In this document: positions 42,903 through 51,421 of the stretch, one piece after another | Layout of the letters: each line of letters starts with the position of its first letter | Numbering within the stretch: the stretch's first letter is position 1 | Source: Rhizocola hellebori | GTDB taxonomy: Bacteria; Actinomycetota; Actinomycetes; Mycobacteriales; Micromonosporaceae | DNA length: 64,000 bases | NCBI RefSeq assembly: GCF_016862955.1 | Contig: NZ_BONY01000002.1 | Span: 208,725 to 272,724, forward strand | Direction of reading: 5' to 3' | Position numbers and translations under genes: made by a program | The notes under the pieces: model-generated | What the model saw: only the letters and a program-made list of their open reading frames with translations | Database searches by the model: none | Told to the model about the DNA's origin: nothing

Positions 42903-43715
42903 TCACCACACGCAGCCGCGGGGCATGAACGCCCACGCGATGCCGCCGGCGAGCCGGTTGCCGTGCCATTTGGCCATAATCCACTGGCGATCCTTGGTGA
43001 CGTAACGCACGTCGATCTGAACCCCGGCCGGCACGGTGCCCAGCGGGTGAACCGGCACGGCCGCACCGGAGCCGTAGGCCGCGTCGGCGCCGATGTTGCC
43101 GTAGGCGGCGCAATCCGTCCGGGCGGTGGTGACCTTGAGCCCGCCGCCTTTGTTCTCACTCCATACACCCCAAGGGCTGCACAGCGCGTCCACCGAACTG
43201 CTGGTGCAGAAAACCTGCTCCGAATGCCACCACCGCAACGTATCCGGCGATCCGTCGTCGTTGCTCGAACCCGACACGTTCGGGCCGCCCGCACAGCTCG
43301 ACGACATGAAACCGCTGCGTTCGATGGCGAACTTGCGGGTCCCGTAGGCGTAGGCGCAGCCGTCGAAACTACCGGCGGCAAAACCCCACGGCCAGCGGGT
43401 GATGCCTTCGGAGTTGCCGGCAGCGGAGTCCCCGGTGTCACGGATGTCCATGTGGTCGAAGCTGGACTTCACGACACCGTCTGCGAACACAAAGTCCCGC
43501 GCGAAAAGATAGCCCACCATCGGGCCATTTGCCTTGTAGCTCAACAACACCCAGCCCGGTCCCATCCCCACCTGTGCCCACGAGTCTTCGGCGGCGGTCT
43601 TGACCCGGTTGACGCTGTATCCCCATGCCTGCGCCGGCGACGCGGGCCCCAGGGCCACCGCCGCCGCGAGCGATAAGGCCACCGTCACCGCGATTTTCGT
43701 GCTGCCCCTACGCAT
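42903..43715 (-). CDS. secreted hypothetical protein
   Basis: 270 residues. GGGGAGG 8 bases before ATG. Signal peptide MRRGSTKIAVTVALSLAAAV with cleavage near SPAQAW (about 31). The mature domain is aromatic and Gly-rich with six cysteines (DGCAYAY, SSSCAGG, QVFCTSS, DALCSPW, RTDCAAY, RGCVW), compatible with disulphides. FDGCAYAYGTRK and KWHGNRLAGGIAWAFMPRGCVW are striking but I do not recognise the family. Convergent on the amidohydrolase gene with a 12-base gap. A secreted role is clear from the leader; nothing more. Confidence 0.7.
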   Translation of the reverse strand: MRRGSTKIAVTVALSLAAAVALGPASPAQAWGYSVNRVKTAAEDSWAQVGMGPGWVLLSYKANGPMVGYLFARDFVFADGVVKSSFDHMDIRDTGDSAAGNSEGITRWPWGFAAGSFDGCAYAYGTRKFAIERSGFMSSSCAGGPNVSGSSNDDGSPDTLRWWHSEQVFCTSSSVDALCSPWGVWSENKGGGLKVTTARTDCAAYGNIGADAAYGSGAAVPVHPLGTVPAGVQIDVRYVTKDRQWIMAKWHGNRLAGGIAWAFMPRGCVW

Positions 43716-43834
43716 TCCAGAAACCTCCCCGGATGTCACCATCATCGATGGCAGCAAGCTATCCGGGTCTCCCGCGCGGCAGCAATGTGTTCCGGTTGGG
43801 ATGGTCTCCCCAAAAACTCGGGCTCGGCGTTTGC

Positions 43835-43840
43835 CAGAAT
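43835..43840 (+). promoter_or_regulatory. -10-like box, leaderless start of the second VOC gene
   Basis: CAGAAT lies 6 bases before ATG 43847, with no Shine-Dalgarno. Confidence 0.35.
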
Positions 43841-43846
43841 CGAGGC

Positions 43847-44218
43847 ATGATTGGTCGTCTGGAGAAGACGGTGTTCGACTGTCCCGATCCTCGTGCGCTG
43901 GCGGCTTTCTATGCCGCGATCCTGGGCATGCGCATCAACGAGGACAGCGACAACTGGGTGGTCATCGGCACCGAGCCGGGTGCGCGCCAGTTGGCGTTTC
44001 AGCGTTCGGCGCGGCCGGCCGCCGCGCAATGGCCCGATCCGCAGCGTCCCCAGCAGTTACATCTGGACATCCGGGTCGATGACGTGGACGCTGCGGAGCG
44101 GGCAGTGCTGGCCCTAGGCGCCAGAAGGCTTCCGGGTGAGCTGGAGGGCCGGTTCCGGGTCTTCGCCGATCCGGCCGGCCACCCGTTCTGCCTTGTGTTC
44201 GGGCGACACACCAAGTGA
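43847..44218 (+). CDS. VOC / glyoxalase-like protein
   Basis: 123 residues. Family pattern: LEKTVFDCPDPRALAAFYAAILG near the start, NWVVIGTEPGARQLAFQRS in the middle, QLHLDIRVDDVDAAERAVLALGA, and the closing FRVFADPAGHPFCLVF. The layout is the glyoxalase-like (DUF4180 or Glyoxalase_6) single-unit type. His in LHLDIR and Phe/Cys in PFCLVF sit at the usual metal positions. A TTA codon is at residue 71. Not closely similar to the other VOC gene at 34594. Its stop lies 2 bases from the stop of the convergent Cys-repeat gene. Confidence 0.82.
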   Translation: MIGRLEKTVFDCPDPRALAAFYAAILGMRINEDSDNWVVIGTEPGARQLAFQRSARPAAAQWPDPQRPQQLHLDIRVDDVDAAERAVLALGARRLPGELEGRFRVFADPAGHPFCLVFGRHTK

Positions 44219-44220
44219 TG

Positions 44221-45078
44221 CTACTCGTCGCCGCAGACCAGCTGGGTGGAGACCGACCACGCCTCGGGGGCGCCGGTGGGGTCCGTCCGCACCGTGGTGG
44301 TTCCGTCGGTGTCCGCCGGAATGATCGATTGCAGCAGGGTGTGACCTGCCGAGTTGGCCTGGCTCATCCCGATGCCGTAGACCTGCTGACCGCCGCAGTC
44401 GGCGTCGCGGGTCTTGTCGCCGACAGTGCTGGCGCTGGCCTGCTGGACCCGGTTCAGGTTGCTGACCGCTGAGCTGTTGACGCAGACCCCGTAGGCCACG
44501 ACGCTCCACGAGAAGGCCGTGCCGCTCTCGCGCTCGATGGCCCACACGTCCACCGACCTGAGGTCGCTGGTGATGGCGATGTCGTCGAGCACCACGTAAG
44601 CCGCTTGATCGAGGATGGACGCGCCGGCCGACAGGAGTTTTTTCGTGCCAGGGCAGGTGAGGTGGGCGTGCCGGGTGGTGGTGGAGTTGACCAGCGACTC
44701 CACCGACACGTACTCCAGGCCCGGCAGCCAGGGCCCGCAGATGGCGTAGCCGTGGACCCGCCAGCTGGAGGTGTAGTCGTTGGGCCGGATCTCGGCGCCG
44801 CCGACCGCCCACTGGGTCCAGTTCACGCCGCCGTCGATCGGCGCCGTGGCCGCGATGTGGACACGGCGCGCTCCGTTCCAGATATACCCGCCGCCGCCGT
44901 AGACGTGGGTGCCGTCCGGGCAGGTGACGGTGACGCTCTTCTGGGAAACCGAAGTGGTGGCGCTCTGATCGGCCACGACCACGACATCGCCGGGGTCGGC
45001 CAGGCTCGGCGCCGGGCCAGCGAGGATGGTGGCGGCCACGGTCATGGCGGCCACCGCGAGCAGAGACTTCACGCGCAT
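44221..45078 (-). CDS. secreted three-repeat Cys-rich protein, paralogue 2
   Basis: 285 residues. AAAAGGAG 7 bases before ATG; signal peptide ends near PSLADP (about 28). It shows the same three-repeat design as the 39606 protein: VTVTCPDGTHVYGGGGYIWNGARR, HAHLTCPGTKKLLSAGASILD, and DADCGGQQVYGIGM, each followed about 60 residues later by a Trp and a Cys (HGYAICGP, AYGVCVN, STQLVCGDE). Opening with GTHVYGGGGY resembles ligand-binding Gly loops but no family is recognised. A hairpin or operator (45091-45119) sits just upstream. Paralogy is judged from shared repeat architecture. Confidence 0.75.
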   Translation of the reverse strand: MRVKSLLAVAAMTVAATILAGPAPSLADPGDVVVVADQSATTSVSQKSVTVTCPDGTHVYGGGGYIWNGARRVHIAATAPIDGGVNWTQWAVGGAEIRPNDYTSSWRVHGYAICGPWLPGLEYVSVESLVNSTTTRHAHLTCPGTKKLLSAGASILDQAAYVVLDDIAITSDLRSVDVWAIERESGTAFSWSVVAYGVCVNSSAVSNLNRVQQASASTVGDKTRDADCGGQQVYGIGMSQANSAGHTLLQSIIPADTDGTTTVRTDPTGAPEAWSVSTQLVCGDE

Positions 45079-45090
45079 GATGGTGCTCCT

Positions 45091-45119
45091 TTTCAAACGG
45101 CATCAACTGACGTTTGAAA
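45091..45119 (-). promoter_or_regulatory. inverted repeat in the 5' region of paralogue 2
   Basis: TTTCAAACG (45091-45099) and CGTTTGAAA (45111-45119) flank an 11-base spacer, 12 bases upstream of ATG 45078. Either an operator or an mRNA hairpin next to the ribosome site. Confidence 0.45.
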
Positions 45120-45176
45120 GAGAGCGGCACCCGCGTCGCGCCAACAACTTTGCGGTGTCGCCAATCCGATAGTGCG

Positions 45177-46532
45177 CTATCTGGACGCGGCGATTGTTCC
45201 TTGCCACCAGTAGAACGAGTCCTTGGGTGTGCGCGTCTGGGTTTCAAAGTCGACGTGTACCAGACCGAAGCGTTCCTGATAGCCCGCGGCCCATTCGAAG
45301 TTGTCCAAAATGGACCAGACGAAGTAGCCGCGGACGTCGGCGCCCGCCGCGATGGCCTGGCTCAGCGAGTTCAGGTGCGCCTCGTGGTAGGCCACCCGGG
45401 CCGCGTCGTGGACCGCGCCGTCCTCCCCCACAGTGTCGTGATAGGAGCATCCGCTCTCGGTGATGTAGACCGGCGGCAGCAGCTGGCCGTAGCGCTCGTG
45501 GAAGGTGGTGACGATCTCACGAAGACCGTCGGGCACCACGGACCAGCCGAAGTCGGTCACCGGGTACCCGGTCAGCTCCAGCGGCTCGAAAGGCAGGCCT
45601 TCGGGCAGCCGGGCGCCCTCCATCGCGGAAGCTTTTCCTTGTGCGGCACCGGGAGCGGCGACCAGCACGGGCTGGTAATAGTTGATGCCGAACCAGTCCA
45701 GCGGCGTCGAGATGGTCGCCATGTCGTCTTCCCAGCCCTCGGGCATCCCCGCGCTGATCAGCGGATCAGGGTAGCTGCCGCGCAGGATCGGATCGGCGTA
45801 CATCCAGTTGATAAGCGTGTCATAGGTTTCCGCGGCTTCGCGATCCGCGTCGGACTCCGAGGCGGCCCAGGTCGGGGCATGGTTGGAGGCGATCCCGATG
45901 TTGTCGCAACCGGCTGCCCGCAGCGCCTGGGTGGCAAGGCCGTGTCCGAGCAGAGCGTGATGCACCACGGGCAGGGCGCCGAACCCGAGGGACTTGCCGG
46001 GGGCGTGATGGCCGGTGGCGTAGCCGAACATGCTGAACACCACGGGCTCGTTGAGCGGCATCCACATGGGCACCCGATCGGCCAGACGCGACCCGACGAT
46101 GGTGGCGTAGTCGGCGAACCGGTAGGCGGTCTCGCGCGACAGCCAGCCGCCCTCGTCCTCCAGCGCCTGCGGCAGATCCCAGTGAAACAGCGTGACAGCG
46201 GGTTTGATCCCGGCCGCCAACAGCTCGTCGACCAGCCGGTCGTAGAAGTCGAGGCCCTTGGCGTTCACGTCGCCGCGGCCGGCCGGCTGGATGCGCGGCC
46301 ACGCGATCGAGAAGCGGTAAGCGTCGGCACCGAGCTGGCGGATGAGCTCGACATCCTCGCGATAGCGGTGGTAGTGGTCGCAGGCGACTTCACCGGTCTC
46401 GTTGTTGCGAACCCGGCCGGGTTCGGCCACGAACGTGTCCCAGATCGAGGTTCCGCGGCCGTCCTCTTTGACCGCACCCTCGATCTGATACGCCGCCGTA
46501 GCGACCCCCCACATGAAGTCCTTGGGAAACAT
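45177..46532 (-). CDS. GH1 beta-glucosidase
   Basis: 451 residues, normal for GH1. Opening FPKDFMWGVATAAYQIEGAVKEDGRG is the N-terminal family signature. Acid/base Glu is in PMWMPLNEPVVF; the nucleophile is in PVYITESGCSY. YFVWSILDNFEWAAGYQERFGLVHVD closes the aglycone site as usual. No signal peptide, so it works in the cytoplasm on imported disaccharides. It starts 2 bases after the upstream MFS gene's stop, which fits uptake followed by hydrolysis of a beta-glucoside such as cellobiose or a laminari-oligosaccharide. The latter would match the secreted glucan-degrading genes earlier in the window, though they are 30 kb away. Confidence 0.93.
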   Translation of the reverse strand: MFPKDFMWGVATAAYQIEGAVKEDGRGTSIWDTFVAEPGRVRNNETGEVACDHYHRYREDVELIRQLGADAYRFSIAWPRIQPAGRGDVNAKGLDFYDRLVDELLAAGIKPAVTLFHWDLPQALEDEGGWLSRETAYRFADYATIVGSRLADRVPMWMPLNEPVVFSMFGYATGHHAPGKSLGFGALPVVHHALLGHGLATQALRAAGCDNIGIASNHAPTWAASESDADREAAETYDTLINWMYADPILRGSYPDPLISAGMPEGWEDDMATISTPLDWFGINYYQPVLVAAPGAAQGKASAMEGARLPEGLPFEPLELTGYPVTDFGWSVVPDGLREIVTTFHERYGQLLPPVYITESGCSYHDTVGEDGAVHDAARVAYHEAHLNSLSQAIAAGADVRGYFVWSILDNFEWAAGYQERFGLVHVDFETQTRTPKDSFYWWQGTIAASR

Positions 46533-46534
46533 TC

Positions 46535-47785
46535 TCACCGCACCGATCTGATCTGGTAGACGAACACCGCGCCGACGAGGCCGACAATGGCAGAAACGGA
46601 GTAGAGAGTCGAGTACCCCCCTAGGGAAGTGACGATCGGCGCGGCGATGACCGGAGCGAGCACCTGTGGCAACGCATTGGCGATGTTCAGCACCCCAAGA
46701 TCTTTGCCTCGATCCACGGCGGCGGGCAGAACCTGTGTCAGCAAAGCGAAGTCGACCGACGTGTACACGCCGAACCCGAGGCCCAGGACGGCCGCGGCGA
46801 CCATCGCCACCGTCCAGGTCGGCCACGCCGCCAGCAGGACGGCGGCGGCCGCCATGATGAGGCCGGCCCAGAAGACGAAGACCCGGCGTTTGCCCACCCG
46901 ATCGGACCAGATGCCGGCCACCATCACCGACACGAGAAGCGATAAGGCATTGATCACGGTGAGGATCAGGACGCTGGCATCCGGATCCTCGACGCGGACC
47001 TCATCTTTGAGGAAGAACAGCAGATAAAGCAGGACGATCGAGTTGCCGAGGTTCATCAGGAAACGGGTCAGCCACGCCCACGCGAAGTCCGGGTAACGCC
47101 TTGGGCTGAGCCAGAATCCGCGCACCATCGCCGCCAGTTTCAGCGCGGGGCGTTCGCTGGCCGCCAGCACGACATCGCGGCGCAACACCACATAGGGCAC
47201 CCAGGCGATCAGCACGAATCCGGCGCACACCAGATAGCCGCCGAAGGTGCCGCCGAGCAGCCCGACGCCGGCCACCGCCAGGCCGGTGCCGAGCATCACC
47301 CCGAAGATCTGGGCGATCCCGAAGTAACCGCCGGCCGTGCCGCGCTGAGCCACCGGCACCTGGTCGGGAATGGCCGCGGACAGGGCGGCGAACGGCGCGT
47401 TGAGCACCACCTGCACCAGACACCAGCCGGCCACGAGCAGCGCCACCGAGCTGGCCGAGCCGAGCAGGAGCAGGCTGGCCGCGCCGAGCACGCCACCGGC
47501 GGCGATCCAGGGGATCCGCTTGCCGAAGCGTGACGTGGTGCGGTCCGACAGCGCCCCCCACAGCGGATTAGCGACCATCGAAAACGCCGCGCCCACCCCC
47601 GCGACGAGCGCGAGGAGGTTCTCCTTGCCGTGCGGGGAGACCGCCTCGGCTTGGCGGGCCAACAGGATCTGCAGCGGCCCGTACCAGCCGACGAAGGTTC
47701 CGGCCACGGCCACCGAGAAGAAGGCGATCCACCGCGGCGCGACCTTGCCGGACGGTTCCGCCAACACGTCTACCACGGGCGTCAT
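46535..47785 (-). CDS. MFS sugar transporter (GPH-like)
   Basis: 416 residues with about 12 membrane helices. Features: QILLARQAEAVSPHGKENLLALVAGVGA near helix 2, the loop NPLWGALSDRTTSRFGKRIPWI typical of glycoside-pentoside-hexuronide or MFS sugar-H+ symporters, DQVPVAQRGTAGGYFGIAQIFG, and the second-half loop SDRVGKRRVFVFWAGL. It belongs with the GH1 beta-glucosidase 2 bases downstream, so it probably imports a beta-glucoside. The start at MTPVVDVLAEPSG follows GGATTGGGG; an earlier in-frame start would add a basic leader. Divergent from the STAS gene across a 185-base gap. Confidence 0.87.
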   Translation of the reverse strand: MTPVVDVLAEPSGKVAPRWIAFFSVAVAGTFVGWYGPLQILLARQAEAVSPHGKENLLALVAGVGAAFSMVANPLWGALSDRTTSRFGKRIPWIAAGGVLGAASLLLLGSASSVALLVAGWCLVQVVLNAPFAALSAAIPDQVPVAQRGTAGGYFGIAQIFGVMLGTGLAVAGVGLLGGTFGGYLVCAGFVLIAWVPYVVLRRDVVLAASERPALKLAAMVRGFWLSPRRYPDFAWAWLTRFLMNLGNSIVLLYLLFFLKDEVRVEDPDASVLILTVINALSLLVSVMVAGIWSDRVGKRRVFVFWAGLIMAAAAVLLAAWPTWTVAMVAAAVLGLGFGVYTSVDFALLTQVLPAAVDRGKDLGVLNIANALPQVLAPVIAAPIVTSLGGYSTLYSVSAIVGLVGAVFVYQIRSVR

Positions 47786-47970
47786 CCCCAATCCGAAAGA
47801 ATTTCGCCGACAGCTTGCCCCGCGGGCGAGCACCCGTCAAGAACTCCTCCGCGGCGCTCGATGGCTTGATCGCGCCGATGACGAATGCTGTTGCTTGCGC
47901 CGAGCCGGTGAGATGATGTGCGGCAGAGGTGATTTTGTGCCGGTCGCAAACTTATTAGGGGTGTGCCGCG

Positions 47971-48294
47971 GTGGGGCATTTCTCGGTGCAGACCCTGGTC
48001 GAGGGTGAGGGCTTGGTGCTGGCCCTGTCCGGCGACTGCGACCTGGCCTGCCGGCAGGAGCTGACCGCTGTGCTGCACGCAGCCGTGGCCAAGGCGCCGC
48101 TGGTGGTGGTCGACCTGTCGAGTGTGCAGTTCATGGATTCCAGCGGTGTGCATTGCCTCGTCGTCGGGTACCAGAAGGCCATAGCCGAAGACAAGATTCT
48201 TTACGCGACCGGCGCCACCGGAGTGGTGGCGCACATGCTCGATCTGACCGGCATGGCCGAGTTGCTCGCGCCGCCGGCCGGGGACGGCCGATGA
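47971..48294 (+). CDS. STAS-domain anti-sigma factor antagonist
   Basis: 107 residues, one STAS domain: GLVLALSGDCDLACRQELTAVLHAAVAKAPLVVVDLSSVQFMDSSGVHCL. The phospho-acceptor Ser57/Ser58 lies in FMDSSGV, as in SpoIIAA and RsbV. GTG start follows AGGGGTG by 7 bases. It overlaps the RsbW-like kinase by ATGA and is convergent with a SpoIIE-type phosphatase, so the three genes make a full partner-switching module: kinase phosphorylates antagonist, phosphatase reverses it, and the unphosphorylated form frees a sigma factor or other target. The controlled sigma factor is not in the operon. Confidence 0.9.
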   Translation: MGHFSVQTLVEGEGLVLALSGDCDLACRQELTAVLHAAVAKAPLVVVDLSSVQFMDSSGVHCLVVGYQKAIAEDKILYATGATGVVAHMLDLTGMAELLAPPAGDGR

Positions 48295-48665
48295 ACAAGC
48301 GGGCCACCTATCACCACGCCGACGATCTGCACGATCTTCGCCTTTGGGCGCAGGAGTGCGCGCTGCGGGCCGGGTTGTCCTCGGAGCGTGCGGTGTTGCT
48401 GATGCTGGCCGTCAGCGAGCTGGCGAGCAATACGTTGCAGCACACCAGCGGCGGCGGCCTGGTCGAGGTGCGCGCTGAGAGCGGCGGGGTGGTCTGCGAG
48501 GTCACCGACGACGGACCGGCGGGCGCCCGGGTGCCGGCCACGATGCCACCGCCCACCGCTGTGGGCGGGCGAGGGCTGGCGATCGTGGAACAGGTTTGCG
48601 ACGACGTGTCCATTCGCGCCGAGGGCAGGCGCACGGTGGTGCGGCTGTGGATGAGATCTGGCTAG
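48291..48665 (+). CDS. RsbW-like ATP-binding anti-sigma / serine kinase
   Basis: 124 residues, a minimal HATPase_c domain: SERAVLLMLAVSELASNTLQHTSGGG (N-box), VCEVTDDGPAGARV (G1) and GGRGLAIVEQVCDDVSIRAEG (G2). This is the SpoIIAB/RsbW class. It overlaps the STAS gene as ATGA and should phosphorylate it. The last four bases (48662-48665, CTAG) are shared with the stop of the convergent phosphatase gene, an economical end-to-end overlap. A short form without a membrane part indicates cytoplasmic action. Confidence 0.9.
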   Translation: MNKRATYHHADDLHDLRLWAQECALRAGLSSERAVLLMLAVSELASNTLQHTSGGGLVEVRAESGGVVCEVTDDGPAGARVPATMPPPTAVGGRGLAIVEQVCDDVSIRAEGRRTVVRLWMRSG

Positions 48666-50224
48666 GTTGCGCCGCTGGCGGCCTCGCCCGGCAGCACCCG
48701 GATGGCCAGAACGCAGGTGTCATCGAAGGTGCTGGGCTTGCTGACCAGTTCGGAGAGGCGGGCCAGGAGCTGGGAGTCCGGTGTGGACTTCAGCGCCGAC
48801 AGATTGGCGATCAGGTTCTGCAGAGAATCGTCGGAGGTCGTGCCGCCGCGGCGCTCGATGAGCCCGTCGGTGAAGAACACGACAAGGTCGCCGGGATGCA
48901 GACCCACCGCGGCGTCGGTGTAGACGGCCTCGGCGGTCGCCCCGAGCAGAATGCCGTCCACCCTCGGCAGCGCCGCAGTCGCGCCGTTACGGGTGTGCAG
49001 CGGCAACGGATGTCCGGCTCGCGCCCACCGCAACGTGAGATCGGCCGGATCGAAGATCGCAACTATCGCGGTCGCGGTGGTACCCAGCTGAAGGCATAGC
49101 TCATTCAGGTGAGCCAGCAGCTGCGGTGGATCGCCGATGCCGATCCTCGCCCAGGCCTGCAGCGAATACCGCAGATGCGCCATAGCCGTGGCGGCGGCAA
49201 GGCCGTGGCCGACGGCATCGCCGATGGCCAGCACCACCCGGCCGTCGCGCAAGGCCAGCGTGTGAAACCAGTCCCCGCCGACCTGCAGCGTGCTTTCGGC
49301 CGGCAGGTAGCGCACCAGCACCTGCAGCCGTCCCAGCGTGAACGGCGCCGCCGGCAGCGGCTGAATGATCTGCTGCAGCTGCCCGGCCAGCCGGTGCTCG
49401 GCGAGCATGGACAGCTCCTTGCTACGCAGCTCGCCGCGCAGCTGTTCCACCGCCGAGCGAGAGGTCTCGGGCGCGGTGACGTCCTGCACCACCCCATAGA
49501 TCTTGACCGGATGGCCTTCCGCGTCATTGGCCGTGTTCGCCAGCAGCCGCAGATGCTTGACCCCATCGCCGACTCGCACCCGGATGGTCAGATCGGAGAC
49601 CATGCCCGTGTCCAGCAGCTGCCACGCGGCCTCGCGCAGCTGCTGATCCTCGGCAACGATCAGCGCCGTCTGTTCTGCCCGGGTCATCGGCCCGGCCGCC
49701 GGGTCACGTTCGAAGATCCGGTACATCCCCGGGGACCAGGCGACCTGGCCGGTGATCAGGTCGTATTCGCCCCAGCCCAGATTGCCCAGCAGCTCGGTCT
49801 GCTCCAGGCGGCGCTGGGCTTCGTCGAGGCGGTTCCACCACACCAGCAGACCGCCGCACACCCGATGCACGGAGATGTCGAACCGGGTCAGCGCAGCGAC
49901 GCCGCTGCGCTGTTCCTGATGCTCGAAGCCGCTCAATGAGCCGGGCCGCCCATCGGCGAACACCTGGTGATACAGCTTCCACAGCGGGCCGCCGATCACC
50001 GTGGGATAAAGCTGGGCAACGGTTTGGCCAAGGCGTGCGTCGCCGGCGCGCCCGCCGATGTCCTGGGCGGCCGCACCCGCCGCGGCGAGCCGGAAGTCGA
50101 TCACAGCACCGGTCGCGTCGGTGACGGGCAACAGCCAAGTGCATCCCGCGGGGATACCCGACAGCAGCTCGCGAACGATCGGCAGCATCGCCTCCCCGGC
50201 AGGTGGTGACAGGTCGCTGGCCAT
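48662..50224 (-). CDS. PAS-domain SpoIIE-type PP2C phosphatase
   Basis: 520 residues. GGGAGG 6 bases before ATG. Two PAS-like regions (about 20-130 and 150-260; WGEYDLITGQVAWSPGMYRIFERDP in the second) precede the SpoIIE phosphatase (290-520): VGGDWFHTLALRDGRVVLAIGDAVGHGLAAATAMAHL carries the metal-binding GD pairs, and DGLIERRGGTTSD the C-terminal Asp. It faces the STAS and RsbW-like genes tail to tail and is the likely reversing phosphatase. The PAS domains make it the input of the switch; ligand unknown. No membrane helix. Confidence 0.9.
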   Translation of the reverse strand: MASDLSPPAGEAMLPIVRELLSGIPAGCTWLLPVTDATGAVIDFRLAAAGAAAQDIGGRAGDARLGQTVAQLYPTVIGGPLWKLYHQVFADGRPGSLSGFEHQEQRSGVAALTRFDISVHRVCGGLLVWWNRLDEAQRRLEQTELLGNLGWGEYDLITGQVAWSPGMYRIFERDPAAGPMTRAEQTALIVAEDQQLREAAWQLLDTGMVSDLTIRVRVGDGVKHLRLLANTANDAEGHPVKIYGVVQDVTAPETSRSAVEQLRGELRSKELSMLAEHRLAGQLQQIIQPLPAAPFTLGRLQVLVRYLPAESTLQVGGDWFHTLALRDGRVVLAIGDAVGHGLAAATAMAHLRYSLQAWARIGIGDPPQLLAHLNELCLQLGTTATAIVAIFDPADLTLRWARAGHPLPLHTRNGATAALPRVDGILLGATAEAVYTDAAVGLHPGDLVVFFTDGLIERRGGTTSDDSLQNLIANLSALKSTPDSQLLARLSELVSKPSTFDDTCVLAIRVLPGEAASGAT

Positions 50225-50308
50225 AAATCGCCTCCCAACGTCGCACATTTTAGGCGCGCTGCGACTTTGGGACTAGCGCCAATCAGTTTGCTGTGCAAAC
50301 CTATTGGC

Positions 50309-51019
50309 ATGACCACTGATTCATTGCCCGTCGGCGGCGATCCTCGCCAACTGCTGTCCGACGTGCGCACCCTCGCTCATCGGGTGCGTCTTGACCAGCG
50401 GGTGACCTGGGTTGCGCTGCTCGTGCTGGCCGCGGTGACATTCATAGCAATCCCTATCGACTGGTACGGCCTTGACGTGCACTGCGCGCCCGGTGCCTCA
50501 ACGCAGCTCGTGCAGGAGGCTGACGCGTCGGTCTGCACGGTCTGGCGGCGGGGCGTGTTGCTCTACTGGCCGGCTGCGCTGCTGCTGGCCTACGCGGCAA
50601 TCGCCGTCTGCTATGTGCGGGTGGCCCGCGAGCGCGGGCTGGGCGCCCGGGTGCTGCCCTATGCGATCACCGGCATCTCCCTGACCGTCTTGTTCACCGC
50701 CGCCTGGGTGGCGGCCAGCCTCTACTTCCCGGATCACCCGCAGCGGTTCCCCGAATGGGTGCTCGTCCTGGACCGCCTGATCACGCCGTGGGGCACCATC
50801 GGGGTGGCGCTGCTGGTGCTGGCCCGGCTGGAGCGCAACGTCGCACTGCTCGCGTTCACGTTGGGCTACCTGGCGATAGTGCTTGTGCCGCCGCACAATT
50901 TCGGCTGGGGCACCCACTGGGGTTATCAAGCGGACTTCGTACCACAGCAAGTAGTCAACGGAATCGTGCTGCTGCTGGGCGCGATCGGCTTCGCGGTGGC
51001 CCACCGGCGGCGCCGGTGA
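50309..51019 (+). CDS. six-helix membrane protein coupled to a winged-helix regulator
   Basis: 236 residues. Polar N-terminus of about 30 residues, then six hydrophobic segments (35-55, 88-108, 120-142, 158-175, 183-200 and 212-230). The first loop has two cysteines (DVHCAPGA, ASVCTVW) that could pair outside the cell. I do not recognise the family. Its stop overlaps the next gene as GTGA, so it is the partner of a small MarR/ArsR-like repressor. The earlier in-frame start adds 14 residues and is not favoured. Function unknown. Confidence 0.65.
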   Translation: MTTDSLPVGGDPRQLLSDVRTLAHRVRLDQRVTWVALLVLAAVTFIAIPIDWYGLDVHCAPGASTQLVQEADASVCTVWRRGVLLYWPAALLLAYAAIAVCYVRVARERGLGARVLPYAITGISLTVLFTAAWVAASLYFPDHPQRFPEWVLVLDRLITPWGTIGVALLVLARLERNVALLAFTLGYLAIVLVPPHNFGWGTHWGYQADFVPQQVVNGIVLLLGAIGFAVAHRRRR

Positions 51020-51357
51020 CCGCCGAGACCGGGATCCCGGACCCGTCCGCCCATCCGGTCACCAGCCTTGATGAAGTGGTGCACCAGCGGGTTCGGCTGG
51101 GCATCCTCACCATCGCGCACGAGGCGCGCCGCGCCGAATTCGGCTACCTTCGCACCCAGCTGGACCTGACCGCCGGCAACCTGTCCAAGCACCTGAGCGT
51201 GCTGGAGTCGGCCGGCCTGATCGAGGTGGAGAAGGGCTACGCCGGCAAGCGCGGCCGGACCTGGATCACGCTCACCACCGCCGGCAGCGCCGCCCTCACC
51301 GACGAAATCGAACAGCTAAAACTGCTCATCGCCCGGGTCGAGACACTCGGCGCCTGA
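51016..51357 (+). CDS. winged-helix transcriptional regulator (transcriptional regulator TrmB/MarR-like)
   Basis: 113 residues. The motif set SLDEVVHQRVRLGILTIAHEARRAEFGYLRTQLDLTAGNLSKHLSVLESAGLIEVEKGYAGKRGRTWITLTTAG is the HTH_34 / DUF-type winged helix used by small actinobacterial repressors: DNA-reading helix TAGNLSKHLSVLES, wing GYAGKRGRTWI. GTG start overlaps the membrane gene (GTGA). It probably represses this two-gene unit. A strong hairpin follows its stop by 11 bases. Confidence 0.88.
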   Translation: MTAETGIPDPSAHPVTSLDEVVHQRVRLGILTIAHEARRAEFGYLRTQLDLTAGNLSKHLSVLESAGLIEVEKGYAGKRGRTWITLTTAGSAALTDEIEQLKLLIARVETLGA

Positions 51358-51368
51358 CGCGTCCCGCA

Positions 51369-51398
51369 AGTCAAGCCGGTCTGCGGACCGGCTTGACT
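51369..51398 (+). terminator. strong hairpin terminator
   Basis: AGTCAAGCCGGTC (51369-51381) and GACCGGCTTGACT (51386-51398) form a perfect 13-base stem with a TGCG loop just after the regulator stop. No U-tract. Confidence 0.85.
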
Positions 51399-51421
51399 GC
51401 GAACGCGTTTGAAGCCGGGCG

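Noticed and set aside
34594..44218. The two VOC proteins as a duplicated pair
   Set aside because: They share only the general fold pattern, lie 9 kb apart and have different start signals and neighbours.
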